From Candidatus Omnitrophota bacterium (GTDB taxonomy: Bacteria; Omnitrophota; Gorgyraeia; Velamenicoccales; Velamenicoccaceae), in assembly GCA_020052645.1 (NCBI GenBank), contig JAGVOQ010000020.1:1-62554 (forward strand): DNA of 62,554 bases. Reading direction: 5' to 3'. Below, piece after piece: positions 23,664 through 33,700 of this stretch (positions within the stretch are counted from its first letter, which is position 1; every line of letters begins with the position of its first letter). Made by a program: the position numbers and the translations under genes. Under the pieces are notes generated by a model, which worked only from the letters and a program-made list of their open reading frames with translations, was not told where the DNA came from and did not search any database.

Positions 23664-25345
23664 TCTTTCCACCATGCGATGCGCCGGATTTCAACGGCCA
23701 TGGGCGTAAAAGGCGGCAGATTCGCCGGATTATTAAAATTTGTGTTGTATTGCCAGTTGCGTCTTGGGGCGGAGTAATAGGGTGAGCCATAGGCCCATGA
23801 GCCATCAGCAACTTCGCTGTTCCAGAGCGCTACGAATGACCCGACGATGTTGAGGTTGATGCCGGACCATCCTTCATGAAGCCTTGGGTAATTTTCAAGG
23901 CCGCCATTATAGTTTCCGCTTGTTGTGGTATCGATCCCTGCCACAAAGGCGCAATTAAAAGTTGTTTGTGTCGCTGGCCTCGAAGATAATGCTTTTGTGC
24001 TGTTAGAATCGTTCCAGTTGTTGGAGAGGAGGTTCAAGGAATCGGCGATAATGCTTGTTGGTTTTGAAGCGGCTGTGTTGTAGTCGCCTTTGATATAGAC
24101 TGGATCATTGGAAACGACAGTCAGTCCGGCAGAGCTGTTGATCGTGCTGCCATTAGTTAATTCTATGCCTGGTTCTTGCGATCCAGAAGCATCTGTGCGT
24201 GTCGCATAGAGAAGCCCGTTAGAAGGCATATTGTTGGGGCACGCAACAGGCGTTGGGCAGGCGCAAGGACATGTGGAAGCTGGTGAGGCGCATGCTGTGC
24301 CTGCGCATGAACAACATGTTCCGGTTGTGCCGGATAATTTGCTTAAATTGACGACGCTCGCGCGGACGTATTTTCCCTCACGATTGTTGTAGAGAGAAGT
24401 TGTTGTTGTTATGGTGTCTTTAGGATAATTCACGCCTTCGACCAATGCTGTTCCGCCTTTGACAATAGCAGTATCTGTGATCACGACATTGGCATTTGTT
24501 GCGTAGTAACCATTGGACGCGATGGATCCGACAGAGGGCGTTGTTTGTTCGGTGACGCCATGGACTGAGCTTTGTACAGTGCCACCCCAGCGGCTTGTGG
24601 CATCTGTGGTCCATGTTGGGCTTGAACTGTCCAGCCCATTCATGGCTGCATAGGTTACAGGGCTTGATCCATAGATACTGATTAAGGTGGTTCCTTCGGT
24701 TATTCCCGAATCTTTGCGTTTATTGTAAATGTTCGCTGCAGAGGTAAGGCTGGATGAATTGATTGTGAGCGTGTTGCCATCGGAATCCAAATAGATATCG
24801 TTATTGGAATGAATTTTTCCCGATAGTGTCATTGCTGCGCCAGGAAGAATTTCCAAGTCATTATTATAAAAAACGGCGTGTTGAAAAGTTGGGATGAGTC
24901 GCCGGGCAACAATCTGATGAACGGTGACGGAGATGGCACTGTTCTCAGGATGGGTGACGGTTGTTGCTACTTCATAATTACAGGCATAAATATTGGTGCC
25001 GTTTTCAACGATAAGTCGGTCGTTTGTTTCAAGACGGGTAAGGGTGGTTGTGACCGCTAAATTATTTTTTGTGGCATAGGTGGTTGTAACATTGTAAGAG
25101 CTGATTGTTGGTGAAATGACAAAGTTAGCGAGATTCGTTGAAAAAGTATTAATAGCATTTTCTGTTGCTCCTTCGGCCAGATAAAATGTTTCAGCGGTCA
25201 ACCTCTGGCGCTCGGCAAAACTTCGTTCGGACATCGCTTTAATGAGAAGGCCGGCTGAAAATATGAGGAAAGCTGAAATGACAAAATAAGATAGGATCAA
25301 GACCTGACCTTTATTGCCAAAATTTTTAATCCGTGTCTTTTTCAT
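23660..25345 (-). CDS. PilX-like pilus-associated protein
   Basis: 561 residues. The N-terminus is a long membrane helix after a basic stretch (GQVLILSYFVISAFLIFSAG, about 13-32), as in PilX-type minor pilins, but without a canonical GFTLIE motif. A large exported domain follows, rich in Ser, Thr and Asn, with a cysteine-rich segment (about nine Cys between residues 345 and 375). AAGGAAAA precedes the ATG. It is the third gene of a minor-pilin operon and probably sits at the pilus tip or in assembly. An omega-RNA-like element provides its stop codon. Confidence 0.65.
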   Translation of the reverse strand: MKKTRIKNFGNKGQVLILSYFVISAFLIFSAGLLIKAMSERSFAERQRLTAETFYLAEGATENAINTFSTNLANFVISPTISSYNVTTTYATKNNLAVTTTLTRLETNDRLIVENGTNIYACNYEVATTVTHPENSAISVTVHQIVARRLIPTFQHAVFYNNDLEILPGAAMTLSGKIHSNNDIYLDSDGNTLTINSSSLTSAANIYNKRKDSGITEGTTLISIYGSSPVTYAAMNGLDSSSPTWTTDATSRWGGTVQSSVHGVTEQTTPSVGSIASNGYYATNANVVITDTAIVKGGTALVEGVNYPKDTITTTTSLYNNREGKYVRASVVNLSKLSGTTGTCCSCAGTACASPASTCPCACPTPVACPNNMPSNGLLYATRTDASGSQEPGIELTNGSTINSSAGLTVVSNDPVYIKGDYNTAASKPTSIIADSLNLLSNNWNDSNSTKALSSRPATQTTFNCAFVAGIDTTTSGNYNGGLENYPRLHEGWSGINLNIVGSFVALWNSEVADGSWAYGSPYYSAPRRNWQYNTNFNNPANLPPFTPMAVEIRRIAWWKD

Positions 25346-25358
25346 TTTTTTTCCTTTG

Positions 25359-25952
25359 TTAATTTCTAAGTTTTACCGTGGCTGTCGCTGCGGTGGACAT
25401 TGTCCTGCCATGGGGTGTTGTTTTACTTAAAGAGAGCACTATTTTTAATTCATTGATTGCAAGCGAGCTGTCATAGGTAATGTCGATATAGCGGACGTCA
25501 AGAACGTTATTGGCTAAGGTTTTGTCAACGCCATTTTTCATGCGAATGATCTGGCGACCTGTTGCGTTATAGAGATACTGGATGTGGTTGGTCGTATCCC
25601 ATTCTATTGTCCCATTGGTATTTGTGAGATAACCGTTTGCGTCTAAGTCCATTGGCAGGCAAAAATCAATATTTCGGTTGTCCGGTGACGTCGGGAAGAA
25701 TAAATTAGGCGATGGAGTCTGGTTAGAGGCCCTGGTCGCCTGTTTTAATTCAGAGGACATTTCATCCAAGGCATTACGCGCTTGTCCTTGAAGGTCAGCT
25801 TGTGTGCGTTTGACCTCATACAAGTCATTCCCCGCGGAAAAAACGGCGAAGAGGACTCCGATGACCATAGCGCCGATAAAAGAAGCCATAAGAACTTCAA
25901 CAAGCGTAAAACCTTTGTTTAAATTCTTAAAGATTCTCATAGAAAGCCTCAT
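25359..25952 (-). CDS. Minor prepilin, PilW-type
   Basis: 197 residues with the class III signal GFTLVEVLMAS (about 14-24), cut by the prepilin peptidase before Phe, then a hydrophobic helix and a globular domain. A second start at 25940 has a better ribosome site. The start overlaps the upstream gene by 4 bp. It is a minor subunit of a type IV pilus or type II secretion pseudopilus; the major pilin and motors are not in the window. Confidence 0.75.
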   Translation of the reverse strand: MRLSMRIFKNLNKGFTLVEVLMASFIGAMVIGVLFAVFSAGNDLYEVKRTQADLQGQARNALDEMSSELKQATRASNQTPSPNLFFPTSPDNRNIDFCLPMDLDANGYLTNTNGTIEWDTTNHIQYLYNATGRQIIRMKNGVDKTLANNVLDVRYIDITYDSSLAINELKIVLSLSKTTPHGRTMSTAATATVKLRN

Positions 25953-26359
25953 CTTGTTTTAAAAGTGGACATGGATATATTGCGGCCACGCCCTTTTTTA
26001 TCGCTCCAGGACAAAAAAACATTTATTTCTAATGGATCTGTTGACATGTTTGCGTAGAGTGCTGTTATATGTTCATTGGTCAGATTGTATCCGCCAACAA
26101 CGGATGCGTAGGGATTGGTGACGGGACCGTCAACCGTGCCATTGGGGAATCGCGTGAGCATGGTTGCGAATGATGTCATTAAAACCCGCTCCATCATATT
26201 TTTTAAGTGGACGGTTGCTGTGGTTGTATCTTTGGAGAGATCGATCAGGTCTGAGATGGCCACCATACTACCAAGGACACCGGTGAGCGCTACGCAGAAA
26301 ATCAGAGTGGCAACAAGAATTTCGACTAACGTTATGCCTTGCTGGGAACGCTTCCTCAT
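25949..26359 (-). CDS. Minor prepilin, PilV-type
   Basis: 136 residues. The prepilin signal reads QGITLVEILVATLIFC (about 7-22), with Ile instead of Phe after the glycine. It is the first gene of the minor-pilin operon and is divergent from addA across about 210 bp. A minor pilus subunit is likely. Size and single N-terminal helix agree with PilV/GspI-like proteins. Confidence 0.72.
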   Translation of the reverse strand: MRKRSQQGITLVEILVATLIFCVALTGVLGSMVAISDLIDLSKDTTTATVHLKNMMERVLMTSFATMLTRFPNGTVDGPVTNPYASVVGGYNLTNEHITALYANMSTDPLEINVFLSWSDKKGRGRNISMSTFKTR

Positions 26360-26572
26360 GTAAAACTCATTTCTCCCTACACTACAATTCTAACATTTAA
26401 TTCGTTCACATTACATGCTATATATAAGCTCTAAGAAAACGTTTCCTTTGTATAGATTTTATCGTATCTATTTAATTAATCAATAGTTATAATTTCATAA
26501 TAAAATCGCTTTTCTCGCAGAAAAAATACGTTTATAATCTCTATAATATAAGGTAAAATAAGTTTATCAGCC

Positions 26573-29500
26573 ATGCCTTTCCAAGACCCCAAATTATTTC
26601 AATTTCCCCATATTTGTGTTGTTGAGGCCTCCGCAGGATCCGGGAAGACTTATGCTCTTTCTTTGCGCTACGTCCAACTTTTGATCAACGCATCATTGCA
26701 TTTAGGCGATATCCCGCTTAAAAATATCTTGGCGATCACGTTTAGCAATAAAGCGACCATGGAAATGAAGGCAAGGATATTGGATCTTTTAAAAAAGATC
26801 GCTCTGGACCGATTTTCAACGCCGCAGGAAAAAGAAAGGATTGTTTCTTCTTTGGGAATAGATTTTGTTCTTGCCCAACCGAAAGCCTTGAAAGCCATGG
26901 ATGCGCTCATCCTCAATTATAATTTTTTTCAGGTGCAAACCATCGATAGTTTCGTTAACGCCATCCTTTCTGCCTGCGCTTTAAAGCTTAGGTTATCCGC
27001 CAGCTTTCGGATCAGGACCGATTCGAGTGTTTATCTTGCTTTTAGTCTTGATCAATTGATCGATGCAGCCGCAACCGATAAAGATGTCCGCATGGCTTTT
27101 AACCGCTTTTTGCATCAGTACCTTTTCTTAGAAAACAAGACGGGATGGTTTCCCAAAAAAAATATTTTGGAAACTTTTATCAATTTTTTCGGAAAAATCA
27201 ATCGCACGGGCAGGGAATTTGTTTTAGGCACATCGACTTCAGGTGCTTGTGACGTTGAAAAGGCTGATATTCTTTTAAAAATGAAAAAGCTTGAAGATGT
27301 CTGGCCTAAGGGCGCTCATAAGTCTTTTGAAAAAAAGTTCATGGAATTTCTTGAAACGCCAAGAAAGAGTTTCGATTTTGATGAGTTGTCAGATTATTGG
27401 AAACGCCAGGAATTTCCGCTGACAAAGACGGGTGAAATATCCAGTGAAGCTTCAGGGCTCTGGGGCGAGATCCGCGCGGGGCTTAAGTCCGTAGCGGAAA
27501 AAGAATCCCGTGCGCTTATGGATCCGTATATCGATATGTTCACGCGAGCCCTAAAATATTTCAGAGCCTTTAGTTCTAATGAAGATGTTCTTTTCTTGGA
27601 TGAATTAAATCGCCAGGCGCACATGCTTTTTGAGCAAGAGGGGATGATGGTTCCTGAGCTTTATTATCGGCTCGCTATGCGCCTCAAGCATATTTTGATA
27701 GACGAGTTTCAGGATACGAGCCCTTTGCAGTGGGAGAATCTCTATCCCATGATAGAAGAAGTTTTGTCTGTTGACGGCTCTCTTTTTTATGTTGGGGATA
27801 AAAAACAGGCGATTTACCGTTTTCGGGGCGGTGACGTTGAACTTTTTGATGCGGCCCTGGATCATTTTAGAGGCACGTCTTTGATTAGGGAGCGTTTAGG
27901 CAAAAATTATCGCAGCCGAAAAGAAATTGTCGCTTTTGCCAATGAAGTATTTTCTAAAGATAATCTAAAAGCGTTCTTAGAGAAATGTAAAGAGGATAAA
28001 AAAGAGGACGATGGCCTGTCCTTATTGGACGATGAGGCTGTTTTTAAAATTTTTGACCAGGCTCGTCAGGAAAGCCGCGAGGATAAAGAGGGCGGATATG
28101 TAAAGCTTTCGATTTTGGATATTGAAAATAAAGAGGCGCGTAACGTAAGAGTCCGCGAGGAAGCGATTCTTCACGTTAAAGAATTGCATAAACGTTATCC
28201 CTATGGGGCTTTGGCTTTTCTGACGCGGGATAACGATGATGTGGAACTTTTGACGGAATGGTTTATTGAGGAGGGAATCCCTGTTGAATCCGAGAAGACG
28301 CTTAACATCCGTAATAACGGCTTTATCAAAGAATTGGTTTCTTTTTTGCAATTTCTCAATACCCCTATCGATAATCTTTCTTTTGCTTCTTTTATCTGCG
28401 GTGAAATATTTTTGGCGGCGGCCGAGCTTAAAAAAGAGGATATGCATGATTTTATTTTTGATTTCAAAAAAAGAAAAGATCAGGAAAAAACGATCTATTT
28501 GTATCGTGAGTTTCGGCGCAAATATCCGAAGATCTGGGAAATGTTTTTTGAGATTTTTTTCAAAAACGTGGGGTTCGTGCCCTTGTATGAATTGACAATT
28601 AGTATTTTCAAGACTTTTGGGTGTCTGAAATGTTTTCCTGATGCACTTGGTTTTTTCATGCGGTTTCTTGAACTCATTAAAGAACAGGAGACGGAGAATT
28701 CAAGTTTGGCGCTTTTCCTCGATTTTTTTGACAAGACTGAAGGCGAAGATTTGTATGTGCGCGTTCCTTTGGCTGATGCGGTTAAGGTCTTGACAATCCA
28801 TAAAGCCAAGGGCCTGGAATTTCCAGTTGTGGTACTTCCTTTTTTTGAGATGAATATTAAAGTTGAACCTCTTGTGTCACGTTTTGAAGGTGATAGGCTT
28901 GTTTTGATGCGTTTGAATAAAAAATACAGAAGCTATTCCGAAAAAATCGATTTGATATACCGCCAAGAGTATTTAAAATCATTTATTGATGAATTGAATG
29001 CCATTTATGTGGCTTTGACAAGGGCTCAGGAGGAACTTTATGTTTTTCTTCCAAGAGATTCGAAAAGGAACTCTTATGCGATAGAGCTTTTTCCAATAAA
29101 TGAAGAGTCAGAGCGCGGGGTAAGGCCTCAAGAGAGAGCCCAAAGCCGAATCACAAAGGAAGCCTTGTTAAAAGAATTACCTGCGCCCGCGTATGTTGAT
29201 TGGATAACTTTTCTTTCTGAGAAACTTGAGTATGAATTCGAAGAGCCCCGTCTTTTGAAAAACCGCAAGAAGATCATTCGCGGTGAAATAATCCACTATC
29301 TGTTGTCTTACGTTAAAGATCTCTCGCAACAAAAAAAAGATGTTGTTCTTAAAGAAGCTTTCCGGGATGCTTCAATGAAGTTTGTTTCCTTTGGGGATCT
29401 CAAACAATATGAAACTGTTTTGGATGATGTTTTAAATGATAAGACATTCAAGCCTTTCTTTTTTGTTAAGGGTTCAAAAGTCTTTACAGAGCAAGAAATT

Positions 29501-29716
29501 GTGGATAAACAGGGTAATACAAGAAGGATTGACAGATTGATCGTTTCAGACGATGAGGTTCAAGTTATTGATTACAAAACGTCTGTTGAAAAGAGCTTGG
29601 TGAATCAAGATCAGGTAAAGGAATACATGGAATTAGTAGGTGCGCTGTATCCTGACAAGAAGGTGACTGGGGTTCTTTTGTATCTGGACAGCCTGGAATT
29701 CGAAAGGGTTTCATGA
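26573..29716 (+). CDS. addA: AddA-like helicase-nuclease subunit
   Basis: 1047 residues. Superfamily 1A (UvrD/RecB) helicase motifs are present: Walker A EASAGSGKTYAL (about 20-31), motif II region LIDEFQDTSP (about 377-386), GDKKQAIYRFRGGD, and VLTIHKAKGLEFPVV (about 740-754). The C-terminus has a RecB-type nuclease: RIDRLIVSDDEVQVIDYKTS. With AddB it forms the AddAB enzyme, which processes double-strand breaks for recombination. The next gene overlaps it by 4 bp. Only weak ribosome signals precede the ATG. Confidence 0.85.
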   Translation: MPFQDPKLFQFPHICVVEASAGSGKTYALSLRYVQLLINASLHLGDIPLKNILAITFSNKATMEMKARILDLLKKIALDRFSTPQEKERIVSSLGIDFVLAQPKALKAMDALILNYNFFQVQTIDSFVNAILSACALKLRLSASFRIRTDSSVYLAFSLDQLIDAAATDKDVRMAFNRFLHQYLFLENKTGWFPKKNILETFINFFGKINRTGREFVLGTSTSGACDVEKADILLKMKKLEDVWPKGAHKSFEKKFMEFLETPRKSFDFDELSDYWKRQEFPLTKTGEISSEASGLWGEIRAGLKSVAEKESRALMDPYIDMFTRALKYFRAFSSNEDVLFLDELNRQAHMLFEQEGMMVPELYYRLAMRLKHILIDEFQDTSPLQWENLYPMIEEVLSVDGSLFYVGDKKQAIYRFRGGDVELFDAALDHFRGTSLIRERLGKNYRSRKEIVAFANEVFSKDNLKAFLEKCKEDKKEDDGLSLLDDEAVFKIFDQARQESREDKEGGYVKLSILDIENKEARNVRVREEAILHVKELHKRYPYGALAFLTRDNDDVELLTEWFIEEGIPVESEKTLNIRNNGFIKELVSFLQFLNTPIDNLSFASFICGEIFLAAAELKKEDMHDFIFDFKKRKDQEKTIYLYREFRRKYPKIWEMFFEIFFKNVGFVPLYELTISIFKTFGCLKCFPDALGFFMRFLELIKEQETENSSLALFLDFFDKTEGEDLYVRVPLADAVKVLTIHKAKGLEFPVVVLPFFEMNIKVEPLVSRFEGDRLVLMRLNKKYRSYSEKIDLIYRQEYLKSFIDELNAIYVALTRAQEELYVFLPRDSKRNSYAIELFPINEESERGVRPQERAQSRITKEALLKELPAPAYVDWITFLSEKLEYEFEEPRLLKNRKKIIRGEIIHYLLSYVKDLSQQKKDVVLKEAFRDASMKFVSFGDLKQYETVLDDVLNDKTFKPFFFVKGSKVFTEQEIVDKQGNTRRIDRLIVSDDEVQVIDYKTSVEKSLVNQDQVKEYMELVGALYPDKKVTGVLLYLDSLEFERVS

Positions 29717-32556
29717 GGAATGTAGTTACATTCGGTTTTTCTGAGGATTTCTTGAAAGAGATCGCTGGTTTTATCGAGGAAAACTATATAAAGCCGAAAA
29801 AAGACTTAAGCCGCGTGGCCATTGTTTTCGGAGGAACGAGGCCGAGGCTGTTTCTGCAAAAAGAACTGGCGCAGAGAATTAAAAAACCATTCCTGCCTCC
29901 TAAGTTTTTCAGCATGGATGAATTTATAGAATATCTTCTTTCAAAAAATGACCCTATAGCCCCATTTTTAGATTTTGAGGCATGCTTTGCTATTTATCGC
30001 CACGCCTTAAAGAACGCAACGCTTGTCTTAAAAGAGAGAAAATCATTCGCGCAGTTTTTACCATGGGCCCGCGAGATTTTAAGTTTTATTGAACAGCTGG
30101 ATTTAGAGGCTATCGAGATAAAATCCTTAAAAGATATACAAAATAACGCCGCTATCGGCTACGACGTTCCTGCAAGCATTAACGATCTTTTAGAGAATAT
30201 CGTGAATCTGCGTCACGCCTTCCATGAAGATCTTAAAAAGCGCGCTTCTTATACCAGGGGTTTTAAATATTTGACGGCAAGTCGTTTGATAGAAACGGTT
30301 GAATTTAAAGAATTCGATTCGATCCTCTTCTGTGGTTTTTTCTATTTACATAAGACAGAAGAGAGGATCATCAAAAAACTTACTCAAGATCAAAAAGCCC
30401 AGCTTTTTTTTCAGGGGGATCAAAAAGACTGGTCTGTTCTGGATCGTGCGTCTAAAGTTTTTGAATGCAAGATAGAGCCGCTTAAAGATTCTCATCCTCA
30501 GTATGATATCGTTATCAATAGCGGATTTGATCTGCATTCTCAGGTGTGCCATGTCAGAGAAATACTGAAAAATGTTAAAGATACGGACAAGACCGTGATC
30601 GTTCTTCCTGATCCCGAAAGCATGGTTCCTTTGCTTTCTGAAATAGCGGGCATGTTGAAAAACTTCAATATCTCAATAGGCTATCCCATCAAGCGCAGTT
30701 CAATGTATTCCCTGTTTGAGTGTCTTTTCAGATCTCAGGAAACAAGAAAAGCGGATACGTATTATGTGCGCGATTACTTAAGGCTCCTGGGCCATCCTCT
30801 GATTAAGAATCTTGCACTTGTCGACGGTGCGGATGTTTCTGTGACGAGGATTCTGGTCCACAAAATTGAAGAGGTGCTCTTGGGTATGGAAAAAACCGCG
30901 TTAGGAGGAAGTCTTTTTGTCCGGCTGGACGATATTGAAAATGAAAAAGCGATCTATGAATCGGCTTTTGAAACGATGCGGCACATGGATGTTAAAGCGG
31001 ACTCTAAAGATTTGAACGCATTCGTGAAATTTCTGCACAAGTTTTTATTTAAGGATTGGGAGGATGTCCATAATTTCCAGGAATTTTCTGTTTTGTTAAC
31101 GGGGTTTCTTGACGTACTTCTGGATAAAAGTTTTCTTGATAAATATCCCATGAACCTGAAGGTCGTTGGTTCTATGGTTAAAGTCGCCGAAGAATTCGCA
31201 TCTGCGACATTTAACAGGGAAAAATTCAGGCAAGAGGATATTTTTAAAATCTTTAAAGATAAATTGGAAAATGAAATGGTTTCTTTTTCGGGTTCGCCCT
31301 TGAAAGGCTTGCAGATATTGGGATTTCTTGAGACACGCTCTTTGAATTTTGACAACGTGTTTATCTTAGACGTCAATGAATCTGTTTTGCCGAAGTTGAA
31401 AATTTATGAACCTTTGATCCCAAGGGACGTCAGCTTAAGTTTAGGGCTGAACAGGCTTGAGAAAGAAGAAGAGATTCAGCGGTATCAATTTATGCGGCTT
31501 TTAAGCGGCGCTAAGCATGTTTATCTTTTTTATCAGGAGAGCGCGGAAAAAGAAAAAAGCAGGTTTGTCGAAGGGCTGATTTGGCAGAAGCAGAAGGCCC
31601 TGAATCGTCTTGAGGGGTTGAAAGTCTGCGGCAGCCGTTTCGCCTTGAAAAGCGCGCCGCAGGAAATTTTCGTTGCCAAGAGACCCCTGCACGTTTCTTT
31701 TTTAGAAAATTTCCGGTATTCGGCAACGAGCGTCGATACGTACTTGCGGTGTCCTTTAAGATTTTATTATTCATACGTCTTGGGATTAAAAGAAAAGGAA
31801 ACCCTTTTGGATGAGCCTGAAGCGAAAGACTTGGGAGTTTTTATCCATAATTTTCTTGAAGAAACTTTTAAAAAATTCATAGGGTTAGCGCCGCGCATTG
31901 ATGCGAAGTTTGAGGAATATTTTTTCAAAATACTGGAAGAAAGATTCGAAGAGGATTTTGCCAGAAAGATGAAGTCCGATGCTTTTCTTGTTAAGGAAGT
32001 CCTTGATTTGAGGCTGGCGCGTTTTTTAGAAAACGAGCGCTTGAGGGACGTGAAAGAGCTCGTGTGCGTGGAGCATGTTGTTGAAGATAAGATAAACCTT
32101 TTGGGTCGGGATTTCAGTTTTAAGGCAAAGATCGATAGGATCGACAGGCTCTTTGACAACAGCCTTCTGATTATCGATTATAAAACAGGGATCTCGGATA
32201 TCATGCCTGCAGATGTCCGTCGTATTGAGGCTGGCGGTTTTAGCCGCGAGGCGCTGAAAAAAACAGTCAAATCATTCCAATTGCCGCTTTATTATTATTT
32301 AGTTGAGCGGGGTGAAAAAAATGTTAAGATGAATGCCGTTCTCTATAATATCAGGAATCCAGAAAAAGACTTTGGGCCTTACCGCCTTTTTAAAGATGAG
32401 GAGGATCCTGTTAGCCGGAATAAGAGGATGGAGGTCTGCATGAAAGCGCTCGAAGGCATGTTTGGCGAGATGCTCGATCTTAAAACGTCTTTCAAGGCTG
32501 ATGAAGAAGACAGTCGGTATTGCTCCATGTGCCCGTTTTTTTATTTATGCCGGTAA
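29713..32556 (+). CDS. addB: AddB-like nuclease subunit
   Basis: 947 residues. There is no Walker A motif in the N-terminal region, as expected for an AddB-type inactive or degenerate helicase domain. The C-terminal third carries a PD-(D/E)XK nuclease (IDRLFDNSLLIIDYKTG, about 805-821) bracketed by cysteines: one in YLRCPLRF (about 679) and three in CSMCPFFYLC at the extreme C-terminus, the AddB 4Fe-4S pattern. It therefore forms a two-nuclease AddAB with the preceding gene, with which it is translationally coupled. Confidence 0.82.
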   Translation: MRNVVTFGFSEDFLKEIAGFIEENYIKPKKDLSRVAIVFGGTRPRLFLQKELAQRIKKPFLPPKFFSMDEFIEYLLSKNDPIAPFLDFEACFAIYRHALKNATLVLKERKSFAQFLPWAREILSFIEQLDLEAIEIKSLKDIQNNAAIGYDVPASINDLLENIVNLRHAFHEDLKKRASYTRGFKYLTASRLIETVEFKEFDSILFCGFFYLHKTEERIIKKLTQDQKAQLFFQGDQKDWSVLDRASKVFECKIEPLKDSHPQYDIVINSGFDLHSQVCHVREILKNVKDTDKTVIVLPDPESMVPLLSEIAGMLKNFNISIGYPIKRSSMYSLFECLFRSQETRKADTYYVRDYLRLLGHPLIKNLALVDGADVSVTRILVHKIEEVLLGMEKTALGGSLFVRLDDIENEKAIYESAFETMRHMDVKADSKDLNAFVKFLHKFLFKDWEDVHNFQEFSVLLTGFLDVLLDKSFLDKYPMNLKVVGSMVKVAEEFASATFNREKFRQEDIFKIFKDKLENEMVSFSGSPLKGLQILGFLETRSLNFDNVFILDVNESVLPKLKIYEPLIPRDVSLSLGLNRLEKEEEIQRYQFMRLLSGAKHVYLFYQESAEKEKSRFVEGLIWQKQKALNRLEGLKVCGSRFALKSAPQEIFVAKRPLHVSFLENFRYSATSVDTYLRCPLRFYYSYVLGLKEKETLLDEPEAKDLGVFIHNFLEETFKKFIGLAPRIDAKFEEYFFKILEERFEEDFARKMKSDAFLVKEVLDLRLARFLENERLRDVKELVCVEHVVEDKINLLGRDFSFKAKIDRIDRLFDNSLLIIDYKTGISDIMPADVRRIEAGGFSREALKKTVKSFQLPLYYYLVERGEKNVKMNAVLYNIRNPEKDFGPYRLFKDEEDPVSRNKRMEVCMKALEGMFGEMLDLKTSFKADEEDSRYCSMCPFFYLCR

Positions 32557-32568
32557 GATAAGGTAAGA

Positions 32569-32774
32569 CTCCTGGCTTGACCCAGAAGGGATAGTTCTTC
32601 CTGGTTCCAAATAGAGGAAGGGACTAAGGAAAAAAACCATTGTATAGGCAAAAGGTTGCTCCTTGTGTGAGCACTGGTGAATTTTCTAGCCAGCATGAAT
32701 GGGCATAAAATTCACTGAGTACACTGCGGAGTTAACTTTGTAGAGAATAAAAACCATTATATAGGCAAAGTTAA
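32569..32774 (+). promoter_or_regulatory. Structured leader element before the PEGA gene
   Basis: Stem GTGAATTTT (32677-32685) with AAAATTCAC (32707-32715) is framed by CTCC (32659-32662) and GGAG (32728-32731). The last helix pairs TTAACTTTG (32732-32740) with CAAAGTTAA (32766-32774), which reaches the A of the start codon. Compared with pagL (TTCATTTTG/CAAAATGAA) both arms change together. An inserted hairpin module (32581-32629) also occurs before mlaD. Confidence 0.6.
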
Positions 32775-33700
32775 TGAAAGAAGAAACGTACTTTATTTTA
32801 AGAAAATTCGCGTTTTGGACGATGAGTCTTGTTTTTATTTTTTGTACGCCCTTGATCGTTTTTTATTCTATTGGATATAAATTCGACTCCGCTTCCAGCA
32901 AATTTTTAAAAACCGGACTACTCTCCATCAAGACATTTCCTAAAGGAGTAAATGTTCTTATGAATGCGCACAAAACCGGAGAGACGACGCCTTGCGTTTT
33001 AAGGGGGCTCCTGCCTAAGAAATACAATATTGTTTTGGAAAAAGAAGGCTTTTATCCTTATGAGATGCCGGTTTATGTTAGGCCTTCGTTTGTCTCCGAA
33101 ATAGACGTTGTTTTGGTGCCAAGAGAGAAAAATATCGAGAAATTGAAATTCAATTTTAATGTCTATCGTTTTTTTATTAACAAACAATTTTTTGGCGAAA
33201 AGATAGTTTTTTTTGCGGATAGAGGGATTTATATTTTGGATACTGATTTTAAAAATGTCTTAAAGGTGTCTTCGATGGATTTAGGGAGCATTCTTGTGAA
33301 TTCTTTGGAAGGATTGAAACAGTATGGCAATCAGCTTATTTTTTGGAATAAGAAGAATGTCTGGATGGTGAAGGTTTTAGAAAGTAACTCGGATATTTTG
33401 CCTGATATCGTTCCTCTTTATGAGACTGAGGAAGAAATCAAGGGTGTTTTTTTGGGGATGAAGGACCGGTATCTGATTGTCCATGCGGGCTCATATATTT
33501 TCGCACTGGATGTTCAAAATCCCTTGGTAACATTCCCCGTTTTTACGCCGCAGAGCCCTGAGGCAAAAATATTTTACGATGAACGGACAGAGACGTTGTT
33601 CGTCAGGGATTCCGTTCCTGCGTCAGAGGGTCATTCGCTTTATAGGATTGAATTAGTGCCGATCATAGCAGAAAAGAAAGAACATGAAAAGATTTCTTGA
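32774..33700 (+). CDS. PEGA-domain-like membrane protein
   Basis: 308 residues with one N-terminal membrane helix (about 12-34). A PEGA-like beta segment (FPKGVNVLMNAHKTGETTP to YEMPVYV, about 55-105) is followed by a beta-rich, possibly propeller-like region. PEGA domains occur in surface-layer and envelope proteins. There is no separate ribosome site; the ATG lies in the right arm of the leader hairpin. The 17-bp overlap with the glycosyltransferase suggests a shared role in envelope polysaccharide. Confidence 0.6.
   Translation: MKEETYFILRKFAFWTMSLVFIFCTPLIVFYSIGYKFDSASSKFLKTGLLSIKTFPKGVNVLMNAHKTGETTPCVLRGLLPKKYNIVLEKEGFYPYEMPVYVRPSFVSEIDVVLVPREKNIEKLKFNFNVYRFFINKQFFGEKIVFFADRGIYILDTDFKNVLKVSSMDLGSILVNSLEGLKQYGNQLIFWNKKNVWMVKVLESNSDILPDIVPLYETEEEIKGVFLGMKDRYLIVHAGSYIFALDVQNPLVTFPVFTPQSPEAKIFYDERTETLFVRDSVPASEGHSLYRIELVPIIAEKKEHEKIS

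Noticed and set aside
24878-25060. Plus-strand frame inside the PilX-like gene
   Set aside because: Shadow frame of a clear minus-strand gene with no translation signal.
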